Origin: Breviolum minutum Mf 1.05b.01
Taxonomy: Eukaryota > Sar > Dinophyceae > Suessiales > Symbiodiniaceae
DNA length: 64,000 bases
Direction: 5' to 3'
NCBI GenBank assembly: GCA_000507305.1
Contig: DF239871.1
Coordinates: forward strand, 92,731-156,730
This document shows positions 25,401 through 38,865 of the stretch, piece by piece (position 1 is the first letter of the stretch; the number at the start of each line of letters is the position of its first letter). Under the pieces are notes generated by a model that was given only the letters and a program-made list of their open reading frames with translations, had not been told where the DNA came from and searched no databases. Both the position numbers and the translations under genes were made by a program.

Positions 25401-28400
25401 CAAGAATATTCAGAACCGATTGACCTTTCGATTTCCAGAATCCAACCAATCTCCAGTAGATGAAAAACATCCTAATGTCAAGCCAAACATGCGCCGTTGG
25501 CTGCAATTTACAGGATATTGTTCAAACATATTCAAATTCATCATTCTAGCAAGACATGCAGGACCGAAAACCTAGACAAATATAGACAAATGATGACAAA
25601 TGGTATCAAATGGTCAGAGCCACAAGCGATCCAAAAAGCTTGCACGATCTTGCAACCCAAGAACCAACAAAGGCATGCCCGAGCCAAGCAACCTAAGGAC
25701 AGGGAGTCCATCAGGACCAAAATGGACATGAAGAAAACAGTAGGGCTTGTACAAATCGGGCACGAGCAGAATTGATTCTCCATGTTGATCAAGAAAAAGA
25801 GGAAGAGGAAACGTTCCAGCCACACAGTAGCATCTTCACCCACTCCAACCTTCTAGAGTCTAGATACAGTAGTCATATTAATATTCCATGATATTCCATG
25901 ATGTTCCAATCAATGAAAGTCGATAATCATTTATGTTGACAAGCAGCGAGGGTTGACACAAGGACGATTGTGCCCAAAGGCTGCAGCACAATGTTCCACA
26001 CGTTGCCACCCAAACCTCCGCTCCTTAGTCTTACAGTCAGATAGAATAAATTATAAGCAAAAAGGGGCATCAAAACCAATCGAAATGACTCCCGCAAAAC
26101 CACCATTGCAAACGAGATACGCAAGATCATCTTCAATGCCTGGCTGGCTGTCGGGGAACTACCAGACTCGGACCTTCCATCTTTTTGCAGTACATCGGTT
26201 TACCGGTTTGCCGTCGATTTGGCGCCGAGCAACGGTCCGTCATTGAAAATCTCTGGAAGCAAATCTTCTGCGCACTCAGGAAATCAATGACCAAAACAAA
26301 AGCAGCAGACCAGAGTATCCTGCCAGTGAAGGGATGTATGAATTTCCACAAAGATGCGGATTCACATGGAGATATGACCAAAATTTCAAAAGGATAAAAA
26401 AAGGATGAAAGGAATGAACATCATATCAGCAATGCGTACATACGATACATGTGTACGTACGTACATGAATTCATACCATACCATACCATACCGTTGTCCA
26501 GTTTTCACCTTTCACGTTGCATACAGTATACCGTATCAGTATAAGTCACCGAATCTGGAATTCAGCCATCCAACCGATCGGTTGGCCAGTCCCGGAGGTC
26601 ATCAAAACGGTGACTTTGATGGAGATTGGCAGCTTGGGCCAGCTGCTGATGTCCAGGTATTTTCGAGTGTAAGACCTTTCTCCTGAGTGGAAACCAAAGC
26701 TCCGGAATAAGCATTTCAAAATCTATTTGGGACAAATCACGGAAAAGTGTGCTGAATTATGGATGCGTAGATAGTTTGATGTCTTAAGATATACCCTCAT
26801 TTTTCACTTCATGATCTTTCAAACACCCGTTTGGTGGAAGTCTCAGCTGAGCTCAGCTGACCTTTGGACGGTCCCGTTTTGATGGGATCCACGATTGAAA
26901 TTGAGGTCATGTGAGATGCTGTCCCCGAATTGGTGTCCAAGGGGCGACGTGTGAGTTCTGCAACTTGCGCATGCTCTTCCCGATACTGTGAGAGTTGTTG
27001 CAAGTTCTCTTCAGCTGTTTTCAAAATTCCTGGCACAGAAGCGGCTTGCAAAGGTTGGCACGGAATCTACAAAAGCTCGACAATCAAACCAAAGGTCTTG
27101 TGTCCCACCAAAGGAAACATGGTCCTTTCGAGGCTTCTTACTCAGACAGACAATCTACAAAAAAAACTGCTTTTTCCCTGGTCCGTCATTGCCCGGTGCC
27201 CTGCACCATTACATCTAGTAATCCAACTCCAAGGTAAACGCAACTTTGAACGGGAGCACTGTAGGATACATAGAGGGTTGCCAGCACTTGGACTGCAAAG
27301 GCAAAGACCTCAAACAACGGAACAAAATTTCGAGGTGCCATTCGTTTGTGGAATCATTCAAATGCAATGAACTTGCAAAGGGACGCGTTAAGTGTGGATT
27401 TGTTTGTGTCACAAAGCGAGAAAGCCGTGTAAGCACATATTGTATGAACACAAATTGCCTCAACACTTGCCACATGCCAGAGCGTTCATGCAGGCTCGCC
27501 TCCATTTGAAGACTACTGTACTTGTTGCGTGATTAATCTTAATGCAGTTCGCACACTAGAAATAGAAGTTTACAGCTTTGCACCCCTTGACAAACTCAAC
27601 CCAAGCCTCCCAGTTGGCTTATATACATGAAAAACAGAGTAGTAGGCACACTTCACACTGATGGGTAAAGGATGAAGGGGGTTTGATCCACCCATGGTAC
27701 AAAAAACATATGAATGACACCTCAATGAAAAGATATTCAGTGAGCCATGCATCTTTGACAACCCTTAAATGGAAGCCGCCAAAGGACAATGCAAAAGACT
27801 CATGACAGTTGTACCAAGATGCAGTCGCGACAGCAGAAAACTCCTGCCCATTTCCAGGCATCGTGAGCAAAGCTCCAACTGCTACCTGCCACAGCTGAGA
27901 AGCCCCAATACAGGGACCTGCTGATCATCAAATCAGGCTACAGTTGCCAAATGTCATGAGATCTGCCAGTGCCTGGGGAACAATACTCACCAAGATTACG
28001 GGCGTCGTACCTATGCATTTGTGTGGATGGGGCGGCCGTGAAGGCTTGATTTTTCTTGAGGGGATGTTGCACATGATGATAGCTCTTGCCATAGAACCAG
28101 CTTACCAGCTTCTCCAAGAGCTGTGCATTCCAGCCCTATGTTTGTGTATAAAATGACTGAGGACTCGTTCATCTTCAGAAACTTGGGCTGTCTTGTGCCA
28201 AGGCCGTGGGCCAGACCACGAGAGCTTCAAACGGGGATCACAGGAGGCAGCTAAGTCACCCAAAAGCATCTGCGGAATGTTCAGCTTGAGGATTCCGCAT
28301 AAAACACTGGTTGGGAAATCAGGTCCTGCCAAAGTAGAGAAGGGTAAAACACTGCTGGGATCAGCAAAAGCACTGGCATCGTCATCCCATCATCTTCATC

Positions 28401-31400
28401 TTAGTGTCTTCGTCATAGTCATCGACATTTCACTGAATGTGGCCAATACCGATACTGCACTTCATCTCACTACGTCTTGAGTGGAATGACTGCCGGAAAA
28501 CTCCGAATCTTAGCTGCGAGCTTCTTGCAAACAATCCATTTGTTCGGGAAACTTGCTGCAAAAACTCCAAGTGATCTTCCCTGCAGGTCCTGCTACCAAA
28601 ATGCAAACCTTTCCCAAAGCAAAGCCCCGTTTGTTCCTCAAAGCATTTTGTCTTGGGGTGGCACTAGATTGGGGTCTAGAAAGGAGCCCTTGGAATGTCA
28701 CAACGGCATGAACTTAGGTGAGAACCTGTACCACCTGATCTCTATTGAAACCACTGATTTGAGCTGAGCCATACCCACATCAGACTTTTAAGGGATCTCA
28801 ACGGTTCTTTGTAGCCTTAGTGACATGCCTAGGCCGTTAAACAAAAAAAGTGTTGAGTTAGCTCCAACTTGGAGAGGGTGGAGTTGTGTTTCAGACATAT
28901 ACATATTGTACGATATTGTATATAACAAGTCAAAGGGCGCACACCTGCATCTGGTGCTTTTTTGGTTGCTGGATTTGTCACGGTTTGCCAACGCGGTTTC
29001 TGCAAAGATGGTCAGTTGGGACCATCCCTAATACGTGTGGCCACGTGGCTATGTAATCTTCCATAAACTTCGCAGAAAAAAAAAGCATTGCCCCGCTGAT
29101 TCTGTAACACATTGGAGCCCAATGGAACTACGGTATTGCTGTATTGCTCCAAGCATCAGAATCATTTCCATAGCTCGAGTGGGGACTTTGTCAACGCCTA
29201 CGAAGCGTTGTACATGCACTGACTTGCCGGCCAGGTAACCAATGTAGTACTGTCCTGTTGTAATCAAGGGACATTCGAAAACAAAGGCAACGGCAAGAGG
29301 TTGTGATTGTAATACTGTGACTGGTGTCTGTGACATAAACTCAATCAGTAGGTTTCAGGCCAAAAATCAAACAAGCTGTAAGTGTAGTGCAAATGTTCTT
29401 TTCTTTTTGGTGGCATAAACTGATCCACCAACACGGTCCTGTACATGCCACATGCTTCAGGACTGATGCCAAGATAGCACCAACAGCGATGCCTACCTGG
29501 TGCAGGCCAACGAGCTTTGAGTAAAGCTGTTTGCTTCTGCTTGCTGCTTGTAGTGAGCTCAGCTTCCAATGCTGTCCAAGGTGCACCAAGATGATGTCCA
29601 TTGGATGTGCTATAAAAACCCAGGACAACACCGCTGAACAAATATACAGCAGTTCCTGGTGTGAACTTGATCGCTCAGGGTTGGTGGTTTGTGGGCTAGG
29701 TAGGTTGTTCGGAGGAGCACAGGGTGGGGCTGACACGTTTCACCGTTTAAGCCCATTCCACCATCCATGAGGCTTTACGTCTCAGAGCTCAAAGAATGAT
29801 TGAAATTTTGTTTCTATTGTCTATACCTTAAATAGCATCCCCTTGTCTTTATTGATAGTTATTGATAGTTGGAGACCCTCTCCAGTCCGACATGCTTGTG
29901 GTGTCAGGTGTGACAGGCTCCTGGCACGATTGGAAGCATGAACATCAATAGTCCTCAGTTTTTGGTGCATGGTCTATTTTTGTCAATGCATCTCTTTGCG
30001 AAAATTGTGCGCAACAATGCTGATTTTGATGTAGATGGTATACTGCGTATTCTACCATTGCTCTATAGACTTCAATATTCTGTATCTAAATGAATGTAGA
30101 TCATATATTGTTGTGTAATGTAGTGAATAGCATTCCTGTATACGCCACAGCTGTAGGTGTCAGGGTTCCAAAATGGCCTTTCAAAGGGTGACTGTTTGAC
30201 ACTAAAACAACGTCGGGTTGCCGATTACAAAGACCAAAGATGAGATAGCCACCAAGTCCAGCTGTGCAGCTAAGAGGTAGTAGTTCAACCAAGAGAAGAA
30301 AACCTCAAACTTGCAATCAGCCAATGTACCAATGTACGCCAATGCGATATGGGTGGAAACATGGTGCAACTGTGACGCATCATGGACTTGTCCAATTCTT
30401 TTTCTGCAGTCACAGCCACATAGGTTGATTTAAGGCCCACGAAGAGAAGGATCGTGATGACAGAGAAAATATCTGCCTTCCTGACAAACAGGTCTCAAGC
30501 CAAGCGTTGAGAGCCCACGTTTTGCCAAAACATCAAACAAGATCATCAAAGACAATATCAAGTCGATCTGTGTTCTACTGCTCTGCTGCTTGTTCATCTG
30601 CTTTGAGCCGGTCTTTGTAAATCAATGAAACATCTGAGAAAAATCAAACGAAACATGAATACTATGAATGAAGACCCGGGCAGAGTCAACAGTCAACTAT
30701 GGTCAACTCAAAACAACATCGTCGAAAAGCAACAAGGCACGGCAGTCTAGGAATATCAACCAACACAAGAACTTGAGTCAAGTACACTCCTGGCAAACTC
30801 AGCAGAACTATTGCAAATGCAAGGAGCAAAGGCACATTTAAGTTTTAAGTGATTTTAGATGCATTTTGTCTTTAGTGTTTGCTTGATGACTTTGATGATG
30901 TTTCAAACAAAGACTATTTGAGGAGATTTTGATAACAGTTTGAGAATCTTGAGAAGTTTAGTCTTGACTCCCGTTCACTCACGACTGCTGAGAAACCTCA
31001 AGATCATTGACCAATGCCAAGTTCCTTAGATTCATCCAATTATGTCTGAGGAAGCATTGGTCTTGGCTCACAGTCAATTTGTGTTCCACCCTTCTATGCA
31101 GAATACAGTACTAATGCTGCCATGCTATTTCTCGCTCGAAAACAAGAAAAAAGCTGGCAGCAAAAAGCATCACTGGCAGAATCGACTCTATCGGCTTTTA
31201 ATGGAAACTATTTGTGAGCTGCTTCAGAAATGTGGTTCAGGGTATGTCTCGGGGGTCTGCTTTGCCGAAGTCGAACTTCCCAGCCTTACGTAAAGTTGAC
31301 CACGAGGACTGGGCACAAAGAGTCGTTCAGTACACAGCTTTGAGTAGAACTTCAGCACACATCTCTTTAGTCAGAGCTTATTTTGCGATACGACTCAGTC

Positions 31401-31433
31401 AGACTACAGGACCCCAAGTATCAAGTAGGTGAC
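25401..31433. other. Unassigned region with hydrophobic minus-strand open stretches
   Basis: Minus-strand open stretches at about 25780-25560, 26120-25930, 26360-26230, 28390-28130, 29336-29100, 29620-29440 and 30290-30110 contain hydrophobic runs long enough to span a membrane. They could be exons of a multi-pass membrane transporter, but AT-rich intron sequence also gives such frames. No family-defining motif was found. Confidence 0.2.
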
Positions 31434-31565
31434 TTAATTCCATAATATTAGCTTTCTAGAATCTTCTTTCATTGCCTCTATCCCTTTAACCACCCTTGCG
31501 ACCAAGCTTCTCAGCTCATCAATGACGCGGCGCCCCGCAGGCGTAAACTTGTCATCGCTGGTCTC
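31434..31565 (-). CDS. Candidate terminal exon, unknown protein
   Basis: After an acceptor TCACAG the frame is open for 43 codons to TAA at 31434-31436. The product is charged and helical (GRRVIDELRSLVARVVKGIE). A minus-strand stretch at about 32024-31858 could precede it in phase using a GC donor. That upstream stretch is also open on the plus strand and ends there at a perfect GTAAGC donor, so its strand is unsettled. Not recognised. Confidence 0.35.
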   Translation of the reverse strand, partial: ETSDDKFTPAGRRVIDELRSLVARVVKGIEAMKEDSRKLILWN

Positions 31566-33340
31566 CTGTGATCAAGACTGCCATGCGCATCTGCAAACAA
31601 ACTCAAGATATCCTGGTATCGCATCCAAACAAATTTGAAGGATTCAAGAAACTAATTGAGCGCAGGTGGTGACATGTGGTGACAAGCCTTTGCATCATCT
31701 ACTGTTTCTCACACCTAGTAAAGTTCAAACCATCTTCAGACCAGCTGAACTCTGAAAGTGTTGGGAACACAGTTACTGTAGAGACGTCAAGGATCACAGG
31801 ATTTTGGAAGCCCATGCGCCCTCAATCCCAACATGACTGATCAGCTAGTTATTGGCTTCCAGAAATGCCAGCTGATCAAAAATACGAAGATGCCGTTCTA
31901 AGATAGGCCCAGGTGCATGTGCAAAGCGACAACGGCGAACGCTTTGCCGGAGTCTATCTAGAAGTAGCATCGCTGGGATTCCAAAGGAAAACCTGGCTTT
32001 GCAAGTGGGCGTCTCAACAGGTAAGCTCTTTTTCCTGAATATTCAAACGCTTCCGAAGGCCCCGAACGCCATACCGACGAGTACCATGTAGTGATGAAAA
32101 GATGTATAGATTAAAGTACCGTTTTTGCTTGTAGCGCACCTCCGAAAACCAATTCGATGAACGGTGAAATCTGTGTCAAGCATCTTGTCACACCCACATG
32201 TCTTTCCTGTCACTGCCAAAGCACGCACACACCAGGAAAGCTCGCATCCATTCATTTCGCAAGACTTGCATCACCTTGTTTTTTGGTACCGAGGGGAATG
32301 TATTTGTGTCCTAGGAAACTATCAAAGGCCACAGTGTGAAACAACAAGATGCCAAGCACTTCTCAATCTCCAACTAGAAGCACTCAAGCTCTAAGTGAGT
32401 CTGAAGTTGATGGGACATTGAACGTTGATGGATCTCAAAGTATACAGTATAGAAATGTGTAGAATACAATAGAATATACATGATGGTCCACTTGTCAGGT
32501 GTGGGATGTCTGTGAATAATTTTGTCCTGATGATTGCGGACTGTCTTGATGACTCTGTGATATTTGTCCAGAGGCCAAGTGGCAATCTTTCCAAAACGGG
32601 TCTGTGTCAGCAATTTGTGCAGCAGACCAGGGTCAGTCTCAACATAAACGTAACCTCGGACATTGGACCGGACACGAGTTCACAATTTATCATCTCGTCT
32701 TGGCTGAACGCAAGGTGCTTGCTCAGATAGTCCAAATGGCCAGTGTTTAGCCGATGCAATTGAGAAAGAATAAAGAATGAAGACACATGATTGAAAGTTT
32801 TGAAACCTCAAACAAATGCAAGACTGTATCACGGTTCAATTGATTCTATTCATTTGACAAGCTTCTTCGTATTTAGGTCATGCTTGATTTATATATGCAT
32901 AAGGGCTTTTGGTTTAGATACTTTAGTCAATAGTCCAATGCTGTAATTATAGGGAAATGTTAAGGTGCACTCACAACACAGCAATTCTGATCGTCGGGAC
33001 TGGTGTCCGAACAAAGCATGTATTAACAGGGACAGGGGTCACTGTAAGGCAAGTTTCGATTCCAAGTTCCATTGGTCATAAAGTACAATCTGACTGTATC
33101 CGACAAATTCACGTGTTGAAACACACTTAGTCCCAATCTGCCGCGGTGAAATCAAAGTATCAATATATCAAGCTATTGGGTTGGAGGTGCAACAGAAACC
33201 AATGAAGCAAATGCTGACACCAGCAAATAGAGATACATGGATAGATGCTGTTCAACTAACTACCGAATACTCTACAAGCCCCTACAAGAAACCAATCCAT
33301 CCAAAAGAAATGCATTCACACACAGCTTCAACATTCTAGC
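31566..33340. other. Unassigned region
   Basis: Apart from the two-way stretch at 31858-32024, a minus-strand open stretch at about 32680-32490 (containing VYVETDPGLLHKLL) has protein-like composition. Nothing else is identified. Confidence 0.25.
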
Positions 33341-33343
33341 TGC

Positions 33344-33377
33344 GATGATGATGATGATGATGATTATGATGATGATT

Positions 33378-33421
<44 letters not shown>

Positions 33422-33605
33422 CATGATGATGATGGGGATGGGGATGGCGATGGCGATGGCTATGGCTGTTGTTGTTGTTGTTCTTGTTCTTGTTCTTGTT
33501 CTTGTTCTTGTTGTTCTTGTTGTTCTTGTTATTAATCTTGTTCTTGTTGATGTTCTTGTCGCCGCCGCCGCCATCACCCTCGGCGTCGCCGCCGCCGCCG
33601 CCTTT

Positions 33606-33643
<38 letters not shown>

Positions 33644-33712
33644 AGTCGTTTTTGTTGTTGTTGTCGTCATTGTTGTTGTCGTCATTGTTGTTGTCGTCAT
33701 TGTTGTTGTTAA

Positions 33713-33778
<66 letters not shown>

Positions 33779-33938
33779 CGTTGTTGTCGTTGTTGTCGTT
33801 GTCGTTGTTGTCGTTGTCGTTGTTGTCGTTGTCGTCGTTGTCGTTGTCGTTGTTGTTGTTGTTGTTGTTGTTGTCGTCGTCGTCGTCGTCGTCGTTGTTG
33901 TTGTTGCTGTTGTTGTTGCTGCTGCTGTTGTCGTTGCC
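33344..33938. repeat. Composite trinucleotide repeat tract, about 590 bp
   Basis: It starts with GAT/ATG triplets (to about 33470), passes through TTG/TTC and GCC/GTC triplets, then long TTG and TTG-TCG runs to about 33935. All six frames are open for long distances for this reason alone, giving poly-Val, poly-Leu, poly-Gln or poly-Thr. It is called as a repeat, not a gene. Confidence 0.95.
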
Positions 33939-36900
33939 TGAAACCAGGCCCAGCCACCCCAGTCTTGAAAGTGAAGTTTAAATCAGGCCAAAAAGGACAT
34001 AATCACAGCAATTCTGGGTACATAAAGCAGCAACTACACGTTGACTGATTCACCTTTGCGATACAGTACCTTGCAGCCAAGTGGCCAAAAATGGTGACGA
34101 CGCCCCCGACACCGAAGGCATAGAAGGCCTTGACTTGATCACAAGGACAAATGATTAAAAATATAAACTAATCATCCAATCTATATAATAGTAAGCCATA
34201 GACGAGCCTTTTCTTGTCAATAAACTCCGTTGACTCCAAGCAACCTGTGTAAAAATACCAGCGCTGCCAGCGGTAGATGCAGCTGCATATGCAATGGCTG
34301 CAATTCCCACTATGACCAGTAGCGACCTCTTCCTAAGGGGCACCCAGATTCAAGATTGGCTGCTTCGTGTTGATATATCTGCTTACTTTCCCTGCTAGCC
34401 ATCTGTTGCGACTGTTGCGCCAAGCTTCAAAATGGCTTGAAGTTTTGTGGCCGCTCTCACCTCTTGCTCCGATAGCCTCAAGTCTTTTTCAGCAAACATC
34501 TAAACTAAACAAAATAAAAATAAAGAAAACAGAAAATGAGAGCACCAAAAATTGGCAAATCTATTGATCATTCCTCCATGTGCACCATGCAAGTCCTTGG
34601 CAGTTGAGAGTTGCATTTTAAACGCCAAAGCACATGCCCTCACTTGTGCTCACTCGGCGCTTCATGGTGCTGTGAGCCTATCACGGTGTTTCAGTGCTCT
34701 CATCTCCTCCTCCCCTCCGCCACTGGGAAGCTTCACGAAACTTCAGGATAACCAGCTTCATACATCCACTGTTCTTTCATTTATCACCCGGACATAGCGA
34801 GCAAATCACCATGATTCCACTAGTCTGATTAAACCTGAACATGTCACGAAGTGCAAAACTCCTGAAACTATACCATTTAGGATCACATTCTTAGTCCCTT
34901 CACACCACTCACTACTGTACATATATAGCTATGTGAGGCTATATGCTATTCTTTCACCAAATTCAGTCATCTCTCCTTGCCTGCAACATGAATGTGCAGC
35001 ACACCGCTGACATGATATGTATCACACCAACCTTAGGTCGCTTGGTCAAGGCTTGCTAGACGCCAGTATGGCATCATAGTAGATGAAGACATCTGTTTGT
35101 GTAAAGAGTGGTTCGCTGCGCAAGAAACCAGTTCTCGGTGACTCTTTCGAGCAGTTCGAAATGGCTCAATGTCTCAAGGAGGAACAAAAGCAAATCTTAA
35201 GCACAGCATTCCTTGTGATATTTCGGAGAGGTTCGCAAAGATATGTTTCCAAAAGTACTGCTCCATGAAGGGCTCGCCCCAAATCAGGACCAGTTTCTAT
35301 TTGCAAGACCAGTCTAGGATTAGTCTGCCAAGTCGAGTCTTGGGCAAGATCTGCAGATATCCAAGTGTGATTAATGCGTTCTATCATGTCCAGTCGCTCC
35401 ACACTCATCATGCTTCACTGCTTCCATGTGTGCAACAAATGGACTCCAAAGGCTTCCGTGGGAGAATTTTCTGGGGACAAATGCCCCTCGCATCGTAAGT
35501 TTCTCATTCCAAGTGGCGACTGCAGGACACCATTGCTGCCTCGCATGCAAAGTGGGTCAGTAATCCATATGAATAACTGACACAAAAGTGGTTGCTTATC
35601 CCATAGCTTGTTCCTTACTGACCCACATGTAGTAGAGGCCCTGAGAACAATGGCCACCTATGCATACTGGATCACATATGTCGTCCCACCCATGCCCATT
35701 GCTGTGGATGTTTTCCACCAAGCACTGCCGCCAAAATACATCTGCACCACATGATTCAGGACTTCACAGCAGGAACTGATGGACTCCCGAACCTCTATCT
35801 CATACAACGAACTGTTGGTGCTAAGACCTCGAAACAAAGTGCTTGTCAGAGAAGCTCTGTACACTTCGCGCTGTGACGCTGTGAGTGTGTCGTTTTAGGT
35901 AGGCTTATTCTATTTTGGCAAACTTGTAGACTTGATTAGACTTGTGACAAACAGCGTCAAATTTCCTGACCACAAGTTCTTTGTTGACGCCATGGCATTG
36001 CTGTCTGCGTTCATCCAAGGTGCAGTGGCTGGAGTAATTGAAATCTAATTCCTCAGCTCAATGGATCCCAACAAGATCCCAACAAGTTCTGGGATCTCAA
36101 GAAGCTAAGAAATGGTTGAGATCGACTTCCAGGCCAATTGCAATCAACACGTTCTCATCTTACTAACGGGACACAACATGATACAACTGGGCACATATAG
36201 AATGTACATATTACATACTATATATTATATATATACAATGCTGCTTGCAATCCTACTTTATACATATTTGCATATTATGCACGTCTAGGGGACTGAGCTT
36301 TAAGAGGCGCAGCGTGCAAGCTGCTAAGCTCTTTGTTTTGAATACAAGATCATCAAAACGGCCCCTTAAGCCCTATGATCTTGCCATCTTGCCATTGACC
36401 TCTACAGCATCTTCATGTCAAAGTTGCCTTTCACTCATGAAAGTGGATTCAAAGGCCTTCCTTCACACATCTTCACACCAAGAGTCCAAATCTTTTGAGA
36501 GATATGCAATGAGCTCGTCATTCTTGGCAGCAAAAAAGATGTCAAACTCCCAATTGAACCTCAGCACGCAGAATCGTTCTCTCCCAAAATCAACGAATCG
36601 GTATGTTGACTCGTAGCATCTTATCGCAGGGTAGCAACGCTGTTGGACTGCAAGAGTTTCAAACAAAACAGCTCATTGAAAACTTTACCAGGTTTCCCAC
36701 CGCGGTACAAATCAAAATCAATGTTCATCCTCCAACCAATCCAGATGGCCAATGTGATCGTTCCGCAGATGCTTAGGCTCATTGCTGTGGCCGTGAAAAA
36801 ATCCCTTGTAGCCACCTTGGCAAAGACATTGTTGCCTTGGTTGGGCAATGATTCAAAAAGGATTGATGTGCTGCCTGTGATTTCCAAGAAGCTTTCGATC

Positions 36901-38810
36901 CTTTCTAGCAGCGACCCTCCCAGAGTCAAAAAAAGGCACAAAATGATGAATAGTGATGAAAAATCATGAAAAATGATGAAACATGGTGAAAAAAATGATG
37001 GACAATGATGGAAACTGATGAAAAATGATCATGAGTGATGGACAATGTGTACCTCCAAGGCCAGTTTCCTTTAGAATGAGATCATTTTCCACATCGATGC
37101 TTTTGGATGTTGTGGGAGGAAGGCAAGCAGACACAGGCAGGTTTGCCACCAAGTGGCGCATGTAGCCGAGAATCACGAAGCTCGCTTCCAGACAGAGGAA
37201 CGGAGAAGCCCAAGGGTAATCCAAGGATACAGAGATGCCTGGAAGCCAAGGAATGTATGGTACATACGTTATGTTTAGAAGTCCATGCCAAGCAAAGTAA
37301 GTGATGCAAGTGTACTTGGGGACTTTTCACACTGACTCGCCGAACTGGCAAAGACTTCGTGCAGGCACCACTTTACTGATCACTGTAATCTCAATCACGT
37401 TTTCCACTGTTCCATTTGGACGTTTACGCTTCGCAATGGCTTTAAGAGATGCTCTGCACCTTTTTCTCTTGAACTTCTTGGGGCAGCCCCTCAGCTGTCA
37501 TGTTGGGCTAGTACTTCTAGAAGGATTGATTTGATGCTATCGCTTGCAAGTGACCCCCAATCCACCGAGTCCCTCAGAAGGCAAGCGAGGTGCATGCAAC
37601 GCAGCAAAGCGTGGGCACTATCATGGTTTTACCTACATGGCATTCTTCAAGCGCCTGTCTTTCAATCACCACATAGTCAACAGAACATGTCAAAATCATT
37701 CAAAATCAACCCATGAAAACTGATGAACAATGAAGACCACCCACCAACCCTTTGGGAGGAGGTTTGTTTCATGCCAAGATGCTGAGGGCTAGGACACAAA
37801 GGAAGATGCCAAGGGCAAACGGAATCCCAACCTTCGCAGATCCCTGCAGCTTCGTTGCTCCGGTGCACCCCTATTACTGACTGGTTCACGCTGATTCATG
37901 GTAGGTTCGGTAGGTTCTTGCAAATTCAACAACTTTACTTTGCAAAATGTCTGCCTGGGCACCCCAATCATGTCTTGGAAGCCTGTCATGCGTTTGTATC
38001 GGTCCTTACCCAATACCACACCCAGTCTGAACCTTTCCAATGTCCAAGAGAAAGTAGAGCAGCAAACCCAGGAACGATAGAGCGCCACTCAATCCTGCAC
38101 AGCACATCGATACGCATCCCCTAAGAACGGAATGATTTCACATTCCAGTGCGGGAAGTTACTTTTCAATTGGTAAAGCCTTCGATCGGTCGCTTGCATGA
38201 ATAATTTTCCAGTCCCACATCTCTAAATTTCTTACGAGATCTTCTCGACTTGAAGACTCAGGTTGCGAAACATGTTGGTGGGAAGCGGTTCCAGGACTAG
38301 TGACTAGTGCAATACAGTATGTGCACGGTTTAGAACGCTGATGGAATATTCAGAAGAACCGGAGAAAAGCAATACAGTTTGCAAACTTTGGAAGCTAAGC
38401 GAAACCCCTCACTGATTTAGGTTAGTGTATCCACACACTGCACCTTTTCAAGTAGCTATTCACACACATATATCATGGTTTCTACCCAACAAACTGACAT
38501 GTTCTGACATGTCTATTCTTAGAACAGCTTAGAAAATCAAGGAAAAATGAAAAAGAAATAAAAATAGTCTCTCTTGGCTTTTCTTCAGTGTATGGTTCGT
38601 TGGCGACAAGCCTGGAGAAAAGCTAACAGCACGAAGATGGGAACGCGCTTGCTTTGCGTTTGTTTACATACAAAGTCATAGGGAAGATCATAACGCGTCT
38701 CATTGGGATGTATCTAAAGCAGATTGTGCGAACAAACAGTGGCGTAAATATGATGTACGCATTGGCTCAAACATAAGCAAACAAATTTAGGTAAACCTCT
38801 GTAACCCGAG

Positions 38811-38865
38811 TGTGCGTGTGTGTGTGTGTGTGAACACATTCATGTGTGTGTATATATATATATAA
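38811..38865. repeat. (GT)n-(TA)n microsatellite
   Basis: A TG dinucleotide run is followed by a TA run, with a short break (AACACATTCA). Confidence 0.9.

Noticed and set aside
33237-33981. Open frames of 82-234 codons on both strands across the trinucleotide tract
   Set aside because: All six frames are open only because the sequence is a triplet repeat; products are homopolymers.
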